A stretch of DNA of 11,565 nucleotides. Source: Georgenia sp. GTDB taxonomy: Bacteria; Actinomycetota; Actinomycetes; Actinomycetales; Actinomycetaceae. The stretch covers positions 1 to 11,565 of the forward strand of contig DAHVRG010000094.1 in the NCBI GenBank assembly GCA_027322565.1. The letters are read 5' to 3'. Each line of letters starts with the position of its first letter. Positions within the stretch are counted from its first letter, which is position 1. Both the position numbers and the translations under genes were made by a program. Below, piece after piece: positions 6,652 to 11,565 of the stretch. The notes below the pieces were generated by a model. That model was not told the DNA's origin and made no database searches. It saw only the letters and a list, made by a program, of their open reading frames with translations.

Positions 6652-7632
6652 TCAGGAGGCGCCGTCGAAGAGGCTGGTGACCGAGCCGTCCTCGAAGACC
6701 TCGCGGATCGCGCGCGCCAGGAGCGGGGCGATCGGGAGCACGGTGAGCTGGGCGAACTGCTTGTCGGCGGGGATCGGCAGGGTGTCGGTGATGACGACCT
6801 CCCGCGCCCCGCACTCGCTCAGCCGCTGCGCAGCCGGGTCGGAGAGGACGCCGTGCGTGGCCGCGACGATGACGTCGCGGGCGCCGGCCTCGCGGAGCAC
6901 CTTGACCGCCTCCGCGATCGTGCCGCCCGTGTCGATGAGGTCGTCGACGAGCACGCAGTCACGCCCCTCGACCTCACCGACCACCCGGTTGGCGACCGCC
7001 TGGTTCGGGCGGGTGATGTCGCGGGTCTTGTGGATGAAGGCGAGCGGTCCCCCACCGAGCTTCTCCGCCCACATCTCCGCCACCCGGATGCGGCCCGCGT
7101 CGGGCGAGACGACGGTGACGTTGCTCGTGTCCAGCCGGGTGCGGACGTAGTCGGTGAGGATCGGCATCGCCCACAGGTGGTCGACGGGCCCGTCGAAGAA
7201 GCCCTGGACCTGGGCGGCGTGGAGGTCGATCGACATGAGCCGGTCGGCGCCCGCGGTGTGGAACATGTCGGCGATGAACCGCGCGGAGATCGGCTCGCGG
7301 CCGCGGTGCTTCTTGTCCTGCCGTGCGTACGGGTAGAACGGCGCGACCACCGTGATCCGCTTGGCCGAGGCCCGCTTGAGGGCGTCGACCATGAGCAGCT
7401 GCTCCATGAGCCACTGGTTGATCGGCGTGGTGTGCGACTGGAGGACGAACGCGTCGCAGCCGCGCACGCTCTCCTCGAACCGGACGTAGATCTCACCGTT
7501 GGCGAAGTCGTAGGCCGTCGTGGGCACGAGCTCGGTGCCGAGCTCCTTGGCGACGTCGCGGGCGAGTGCGGGGTGGGCTCGTCCGGACACGAGGACGAGT
7601 CGCTTCTCGCCGCTTGAGGTGATGCCAGTCAT
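6652..7632 (-). CDS. prs: Ribose-phosphate pyrophosphokinase (PRPP synthetase)
   Basis: The enzyme transfers pyrophosphate from ATP to ribose-5-phosphate, giving PRPP for purine, pyrimidine, histidine, tryptophan and NAD synthesis. The 326-residue product is of usual length. It has the YDFANGEIYVRF block (41-52), the catalytic flexible loop RQDKKHRGREPISAR (104-118), the metal-binding SIDLHAAQVQGFF region (134-146) and the PRPP loop CVLVDDLIDTGGT (226-238). The start ATG overlaps the glmU stop (shared ATGA), so the two are very probably translationally coupled in one transcript. The GlmU and Prs products feed cell-wall precursor and nucleotide synthesis. Downstream, in place of the usual rplY, lie repeat B and the extra gene. 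Confidence 0.98.
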   Translation of the reverse strand: MTGITSSGEKRLVLVSGRAHPALARDVAKELGTELVPTTAYDFANGEIYVRFEESVRGCDAFVLQSHTTPINQWLMEQLLMVDALKRASAKRITVVAPFYPYARQDKKHRGREPISARFIADMFHTAGADRLMSIDLHAAQVQGFFDGPVDHLWAMPILTDYVRTRLDTSNVTVVSPDAGRIRVAEMWAEKLGGGPLAFIHKTRDITRPNQAVANRVVGEVEGRDCVLVDDLIDTGGTIAEAVKVLREAGARDVIVAATHGVLSDPAAQRLSECGAREVVITDTLPIPADKQFAQLTVLPIAPLLARAIREVFEDGSVTSLFDGAS

Positions 7633-9230
7633 CGCTCGGTGCTGCTCCCGGTCGTGTCGGAGGGGGCGGCGCCGCCGTCGCGCGGGGCGCCGTGGTTACC
7701 ACGGGCCAGCTCGGCCCGAGCCTGTGGGGAGAGCTCGCTCTCGACGTCGGACTCCAGCGCCATGCGCGCCGCCTCGGCCGACGGTGTGCCGGGGCGGCGC
7801 CGCAGCACCCAACCCTCGATGTTCCGCTGCGTCGTCGTGTTGATCGCCAGCGCGCCGGGCGGCACGTCCTTGAGGAGGACGGTGCCGGCGCCGGTGTAGG
7901 CGCCGTCGCAGACTGTCACGGGGGCGACGAACATGTTGTCCGAGCCGGTGCGCGCGCCCGACCCGACCCGCGAGCGGTGCTTGCGCACGCCGTCGTAGTT
8001 GACGAAGACGGAGGCCGCCCCGATGTTCGAGTCGTCACCGATCTCGGCGTCCCCGACGTAGGACAGGTGCGGGATCTTCGAGCCGGTGCCGATCTGGGCG
8101 TCCTTCGTCTCGACGAAGGTGCCGATCTTGCCCTCGTCCCCGAGCACGGTGTCCTGGCGCAGGTAGGCGAAGGGCCCGACGGTGGCGCGCGCACCGATCC
8201 GCGCGCTGAACCCATGGGTGCGCACGACGGTCGCCTCCTCCCCGACGACGACGTCGCGCAGCGTGGTGTCGGGCCCGATCTCCGCACCGTCGGCGACAGT
8301 CGTGGAGCCGTGCAGCTGGGTGCCCGGGTGGATGGTGACGTCGCGCCCCAGCCGGACGTCGACGTCGACCCACGTGCTCGCCGGGTCGACGACGGTGACG
8401 CCCTCGCGCATCCACTCGGTGACGATCCGGCGGTTGAGCTCGGCGCCGACCTCCGCGAGCTGGGCACGGTCGTTGACGCCGGCGACGAGCCACGGGTCCT
8501 CCACGACGAGCGCACGGACGCGCTTGCCGCTCCGGTGGGCGACCCCGATGACGTCGGTGAGGTACACCTCGCCCTGGGCGTTGGTGTCGTCGACCTGGCC
8601 CAGGGCGTCGCGCAGGACGGCGGCGTCGAAGACGTAGACGGAGGTGTTGACCTCGTCGATGGCGCGCTGCTCGTCGGTGGCGTCCTTCTCCTCGACGACG
8701 GCGACGACGTCCCCGTTCTCGTCGCGCACCACCCGCCCGTAGCCGTACGGGTCCTCCATCCGCGCGCTGAGGAGGGTGACGGCGTTGCCGTCGGACTCGT
8801 GCGCGGCGACCAGCTGTCGCAGCGTCGCGGAGTCGAGGAGCGGGGTGTCGCCCGCGGTGACGACGACGGCGCCCTCCAGCCGGCGGCCGGTGGCCGAGCC
8901 GACGGCCCCGGAGAGGAGCGCCGCTCCGGCCTCCTCCTTGGCGTCGAGGACGTCGAGCGCGCACTGGACCGCGCGCCCGGTGCCGGGGACCGCGTCCTGG
9001 TCGACGACGAGCACGCCGGGCAGCTCCGCCTCGGCGTGCGCGGCGACCGCGTCACGTTCGTGCCGGACGACGACGGCGAGACGCCGCGGCTCCAGCTCGG
9101 CGCCCGCGCGGAGCGCGAAGCCGAGGAGGCTGCGGCCGGCGATGCGGTGGAGGACCTTCGGGGTCCGGGACTTCATCCGGGTGCCCTCACCTGCGGCGAG
9201 GACGATGACGGCGGCTGGCTGGGCACTCAC
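7629..9230 (-). CDS. glmU: Bifunctional GlmU: GlcN-1-P acetyltransferase / UDP-GlcNAc pyrophosphorylase
   Basis: GlmU acetylates glucosamine-1-phosphate and then joins it to UTP, giving UDP-GlcNAc for peptidoglycan. The 533-residue protein starts at GTG 9230, with GAGGGAG about 9 bases upstream. The uridylyltransferase domain opens with VIVLAAGEGTRMKSRTPKVL (8-27) and carries TAGDTPLL (125-132) and the NTSVYVF block (195-201). The C-terminal left-handed beta-helix has hexapeptide repeats, PHLSYVGDAEIG (387-398, with the catalytic-type H388), VNYDGVRKH (410-418) and a conserved GAGTVLLKDVPPG segment. After residue ~480 comes a Gly/Ala/Ser/Glu-rich, probably disordered tail of about 50 residues. 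Actinobacterial GlmU proteins usually carry such a tail, and E. coli's is shorter. The frame stays open far upstream, but that region holds tRNA-Gln and is not coding. Confidence 0.98.
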   Translation of the reverse strand: MSAQPAAVIVLAAGEGTRMKSRTPKVLHRIAGRSLLGFALRAGAELEPRRLAVVVRHERDAVAAHAEAELPGVLVVDQDAVPGTGRAVQCALDVLDAKEEAGAALLSGAVGSATGRRLEGAVVVTAGDTPLLDSATLRQLVAAHESDGNAVTLLSARMEDPYGYGRVVRDENGDVVAVVEEKDATDEQRAIDEVNTSVYVFDAAVLRDALGQVDDTNAQGEVYLTDVIGVAHRSGKRVRALVVEDPWLVAGVNDRAQLAEVGAELNRRIVTEWMREGVTVVDPASTWVDVDVRLGRDVTIHPGTQLHGSTTVADGAEIGPDTTLRDVVVGEEATVVRTHGFSARIGARATVGPFAYLRQDTVLGDEGKIGTFVETKDAQIGTGSKIPHLSYVGDAEIGDDSNIGAASVFVNYDGVRKHRSRVGSGARTGSDNMFVAPVTVCDGAYTGAGTVLLKDVPPGALAINTTTQRNIEGWVLRRRPGTPSAEAARMALESDVESELSPQARAELARGNHGAPRDGGAAPSDTTGSSTER

Positions 9231-9292
9231 GCGTGTCGGCTCCCTCGTCGGGTCCCTGCTCGGGGAGGTCCCCCCGGGCTCGTGCGGTCCCC

Positions 9293-9298
9293 ACTCTA
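9293..9298 (-). promoter_or_regulatory. Candidate -10 element for glmU-prs
   Basis: Minus-strand TAGAGT stands out in a very GC-rich spacer between tRNA-Gln and glmU. It would give a leader of about 55 nt. No good -35 hexamer is visible. Readthrough from the tRNA promoter is an alternative source of transcription. Confidence 0.4.
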
Positions 9299-9348
9299 GC
9301 GTCGCAGTCCCGCCGGGGTAGCGGGCCGCAGCGGGCGGGGGGAGGCGG

Positions 9349-9420
9349 CTCCGCCCCCAGGATTCGAACCCGGACCTCAAGGCACCAAAGGCCTGCGTGC
9401 TGCCGTTACACCAGGGCGGA
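9349..9420 (-). tRNA. tRNA-Gln (anticodon UUG)
   Basis: The 72-nt gene folds cleanly. The acceptor stem is TCCGCCC with GGGCGGA, followed by discriminator G. The D stem is GTGT with GCAC, including one G-U pair. The anticodon stem is CAGGC with GCCTT (terminal pair mismatched), with loop CTTTGGT, so the anticodon is TTG. The T stem is CCGGG with CCTGG, with loop TTCGAAT. The CCA end is not encoded, as is usual in this phylum. tRNA-Gln next to glmU is a known actinobacterial arrangement. A U34 anticodon can read CAA and, by wobble, CAG. Confidence 0.96.
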
Positions 9421-9423
9421 CCA

Positions 9424-9439
9424 CGTTGCCGCGACAACG
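9424..9439. promoter_or_regulatory. Inverted repeat between tRNA-Gln and tetR
   Basis: CGTTG (9424-9428) and CAACG (9435-9439) flank CCGCGA. The site lies 4 bp beyond the tRNA 5' end and about 60 bp upstream of the tetR start. It could be a TetR operator or a tRNA-leader hairpin, and neither is proven. Confidence 0.3.
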
Positions 9440-9489
9440 CAGCGTCCAGTGTGCCAGGCCCGTCGGGCCGCGGGCTGCACCGTCCACGG

Positions 9490-9495
9490 CATGAT
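9490..9495 (+). promoter_or_regulatory. Candidate -10 element for tetR, leaderless
   Basis: CATGAT ends 7 bases before the GTG at 9502, exactly where a leaderless start would be expected. There is no Shine-Dalgarno sequence in front of that GTG. A -35 hexamer is not obvious. Confidence 0.35.
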
Positions 9496-9501
9496 GGTCG
9501 G

Positions 9502-10146
9502 GTGAACAGTGACCGAAATCGCCCCTCACGGGCCCGGATGACCGCCGGCCAACGCCGGGAGCAGCTGCTCGACGTCAGCCGTGCCCTGTTCGCCGAGAAG
9601 GGCTTTGAGGGGACGAGCGTCGAGGAGGTCGCGGCGCGCGCGAAGGTCTCCAAACCGGTCGTGTACGAGCACTTCGGCGGCAAGGAGGGCATGTACGCCG
9701 TCATCGTCGACCGGGAGCTGCAGCACCTCCTCGGTGCGCTGAGCGGCGCCCTGCAGACCGGTGGGCACCCCAAGCGCATCGTCGAGCGGACGGCACTGGT
9801 CCTCCTCGAGTACATCGAGACGAACACCGACGGCTTCCGCATCCTCGTCCGCGACTCCCCGGTCGCCCAGGCCACCGGGACGTTCTCCTCCCTCATCGGC
9901 GACGTCGCCACCCAGGTGGAGCACCTGCTCGCCGAGCAGTTCCGCCGCCGGAAGCTGCCCACGGACACCGCCCCGATCTACGCCCAGATGCTCGTCGGGA
10001 TGATCGCGCTCACCGGCCAGTGGTGGCTCGAGGCACGCAGCCCGGACCGGGAGACGGTCGCCGCCCACCTCGTCAACCTCGCCTGGAACGGCCTACGCTC
10101 GCTGGAGGCCGCCCCCCGGCTCACCGGCCTCGCAGACACCCGCTGA
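9502..10146 (+). CDS. TetR family transcriptional regulator
   Basis: The 214-residue protein starts with a basic arm and then the TetR DNA-binding domain, RREQLLDVSRALFAEKGFEG (18-37) followed by TSVEEVAARAKVSKPVVYEHF (38-58). The KPVVYEHF recognition helix is highly typical. The remaining ~150 residues are helical and would bind an unknown ligand. TetR proteins usually repress as dimers and release DNA on ligand binding. The GTG at 9502 was preferred because of the -10-like element just upstream. The ATG at 9538 (MTAGQRREQ) is the alternative and would remove 12 residues. The gene runs in the same direction as the ABC ATPase 60 bp downstream, so it probably controls that transporter and itself. 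The effector cannot be told from sequence. Confidence 0.93.
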   Translation: MNSDRNRPSRARMTAGQRREQLLDVSRALFAEKGFEGTSVEEVAARAKVSKPVVYEHFGGKEGMYAVIVDRELQHLLGALSGALQTGGHPKRIVERTALVLLEYIETNTDGFRILVRDSPVAQATGTFSSLIGDVATQVEHLLAEQFRRRKLPTDTAPIYAQMLVGMIALTGQWWLEARSPDRETVAAHLVNLAWNGLRSLEAAPRLTGLADTR

Positions 10147-10163
10147 GCCCGGCCGGGGTGCCC

Positions 10164-10169
10164 TACACT
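10164..10169 (+). promoter_or_regulatory. Candidate -10 element for the ABC transporter genes
   Basis: TACACT lies in the 60-bp gap after tetR, about 38 bp before the ABC ATPase start. No clear -35 hexamer is seen. If real, the transporter has its own promoter in addition to any tetR readthrough. Confidence 0.3.
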
Positions 10170-10206
10170 CGGCGCGGACACCGCCGCCGACCCCACGGAA
10201 GAGGCC

Positions 10207-11142
10207 ATGGCCCAGCTGGAGCTCGACCACCTGAACAAGGCGTACGGCTCCCTCCGTGCGCTCACCGACCTCACCTTCTCCGTCGAGGCGGGCGAGATCT
10301 TCGGCTTCGTCGGCTCCAACGGCGCCGGCAAGACGACGGCGATGCGCATCGTCCTCGGCGTGCTCGCCGCCGACTCCGGCGAGGTGCGGTGGCGCGGCCG
10401 GCCGCTCGACCTCGACATGCGCCGCCGCGTCGGCTACATGCCGGAGGAGCGCGGGCTGTACCCGAAGATGAAGGTCGGTGAGCAGCTCGTCTACCTCGCC
10501 CGGCTGCACGGCATGGACGCCCCGGCCGCCACCGCGGCGATGGAGCGGTGGACCGAGCGCCTCGGGGTGGCGCCGCGCCGCGGGGACCACGTCGAGAAGC
10601 TCTCGCTGGGCAACCAGCAGCGGGTCCAGCTCGCCGCCGCGCTGGTCCACGACCCGGAGGTCGTCATCCTGGACGAGCCGGCGACGGGACTCGACCCGCG
10701 CGGGATGGCCGAGGTCCGCGACATCGTGCGCGGGCTGAAGAAGCGCAACCGCCTCATCTTCATGAGCAGCCACATCCTCCAGGAGGTGACCGACGTCTGC
10801 GACGAGGTCGCCCTCATCGACAAGGGGAAGCTCCTCTTCTACGACACCCTTGCGAACGTGACGTCCCGGTTCGGGGACGGGCACGCGCCGATCGACGTAG
10901 GGCTCTCGCGCCCGGTCGACCCGCAGGCCGTCCCACGAACCGTCGGCGCGCTCCCCGGGGTGGAAGCCTGCACGGTGCTGGACCCCACCCGGTTGCGGAT
11001 CAAGTTCCGCGGGGACCCGGCGGCGCGGGAGGGGCTCCTGCGCGCGCTGGTCGGCCTCAACATCGGCGTGGTTTCCTTCGCGCAGTCCGAGAGCTTGCTG
11101 GAGGAGATCTACCTCAAGGAGATCTCTCAGGGGGACTCGTGA
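10207..11142 (+). CDS. ABC transporter ATP-binding protein (NatA/YhaQ-like exporter type)
   Basis: The 311-residue cytosolic ATPase would power an ABC-2 type exporter. It has Walker A GSNGAGKTT (36-44), the segment GYMPEERGLYPKM (76-88), signature LSLGNQQ (132-138), Walker B VVILDEP (152-158) with catalytic-type E157, D-loop TGLDP and switch H189. In the Q-loop position an E replaces the usual Q, as is common in this YhaQ/NatA-like branch. The ~95-residue C-terminal part resembles the accessory domain of that branch. GGAAGAGG just before the ATG is a good ribosome site. The stop overlaps the GTG of the next gene (GTGA), so the ATPase and permease are translationally coupled. The substrate is unknown; drug, sodium or lipid export are family possibilities only. 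Confidence 0.95.
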   Translation: MAQLELDHLNKAYGSLRALTDLTFSVEAGEIFGFVGSNGAGKTTAMRIVLGVLAADSGEVRWRGRPLDLDMRRRVGYMPEERGLYPKMKVGEQLVYLARLHGMDAPAATAAMERWTERLGVAPRRGDHVEKLSLGNQQRVQLAAALVHDPEVVILDEPATGLDPRGMAEVRDIVRGLKKRNRLIFMSSHILQEVTDVCDEVALIDKGKLLFYDTLANVTSRFGDGHAPIDVGLSRPVDPQAVPRTVGALPGVEACTVLDPTRLRIKFRGDPAAREGLLRALVGLNIGVVSFAQSESLLEEIYLKEISQGDS

Positions 11143-11565
11143 GCGCGCCCACGGTTCCGGCCACTCCCGGACCGGCCCTCTCCCACCCGCCGACTTCGGT
11201 ACCTGCCCCCACGCGCCTCAAGGTCCCGCCGTCCCTCCAGCAGGTCGCCAAGCTGACGCGCTACCAGCTGAGGGAGTACCTCCTCTCCCGGCGCTTCGTC
11301 ATCCTGATCTCGCTGGTCGCGGCGATCGGGGTCATCTTCACGGCGATCGTCGCGCACTTCCGCGGCGCGATCATCTCGGACAACCTCTCGTTCTACGGTT
11401 CCTCCTGGGGCGGAGGAGGGGCCAACATCGTGATCGTGCTGGCGGCCGTCTTCTTCGGCGGGGACGCGATCGCTGGTGAGTTCCAGAACAAGACGGGGTA
11501 CTTCCTGATGGGGCTGCCCATCCGCAGGGCGACCGTCTACATCGGCAAGTACATCGCCGCCTTCC
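11139..11565 (+). CDS. ABC-2 type transporter permease, 3' end outside the window
   Basis: The 142 codons visible begin at a GTG that overlaps the ATPase stop by 4 bases. A Pro/Thr/Ala-rich cytosolic leader of ~30 residues precedes the basic segment QVAKLTRYQLREYLLSRRF. Then come a first membrane helix (FVILISLVAAIGVIFTAIVA, ~53-72), a short external loop with a Gly cluster (GGGG, ~91-94) and a second hydrophobic stretch (NIVIVLAAVFFGGDAIAGEF, ~96-115). The segment GEFQNKTGYFLMGLPIRRATVYIGKYIAAF is the typical ABC-2 cytosolic loop leading to the next helix. The protein forms the membrane channel partner of the upstream ATPase. Substrate and full topology cannot be judged from this part. Confidence 0.9.
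   Translation, partial: MSAPTVPATPGPALSHPPTSVPAPTRLKVPPSLQQVAKLTRYQLREYLLSRRFVILISLVAAIGVIFTAIVAHFRGAIISDNLSFYGSSWGGGGANIVIVLAAVFFGGDAIAGEFQNKTGYFLMGLPIRRATVYIGKYIAAF

Noticed and set aside
7692..9299. Long plus-strand open frame antisense to glmU
   Set aside because: It is composition-driven and low complexity, and it lies opposite a certain housekeeping gene.
9231..9968. Upstream extension of the glmU frame
   Set aside because: The extension runs through tRNA-Gln and the antisense of tetR. GlmU similarity starts just after GTG 9230.

Overview
The window is very GC-rich with strong GC3 bias. GTG and ATG starts are mixed, and several genes look leaderless. This points to a high-GC actinomycete. 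Micrococcales is my best guess from the content, but the sequence shown does not prove it.

The backbone is the old minus-strand block glmU - prs - rplY(ctc) - pth - mfd, an order also known from Bacillus (gcaD-prs-ctc-spoVC-yabK-mfd). Read from the right, it holds tRNA-Gln(UUG), glmU (UDP-GlcNAc synthesis), prs (PRPP synthesis, overlapping the glmU stop by 4 bases), an extra gene, rplY (ribosomal protein L25), pth (peptidyl-tRNA hydrolase) and mfd (transcription-coupled repair). A plus-strand yciO-type gene sits between pth and mfd and shares a divergent promoter region with mfd. At the far right, on the plus strand, are a TetR regulator, an ABC ATPase and the start of an ABC-2 type permease. 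They probably form one regulated exporter unit.

Two things break the ordinary picture. First, the left end is a chimeric joint. Positions 2-124 encode a plus-strand internal piece of type III pantothenate kinase (coaX). It runs directly into the minus-strand mfd frame, whose family match stops dead at about position 121, so roughly 200 C-terminal residues of Mfd are missing. This is either an inversion breakpoint or an assembly/amplification chimera.

Second, prs and rplY, normally neighbours, are separated by about 1.2 kb. The insert holds a putative AbiEi-like/PD-(D/E)XK nuclease-like gene of about 303 codons. It is bracketed by two related imperfect palindromes of 63-67 bp (5408-5474 and 6556-6618) that align with each other at about 70% by eye. 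A third, perfect 19-bp palindrome (6393-6411) lies at the proposed start codon and shares a 10-mer with the right-hand repeat. This arrangement is the best candidate here for an undescribed element. The mobility and nuclease interpretations are inference.

The rest of the window is ordinary core-genome content with compact intergenic regions.
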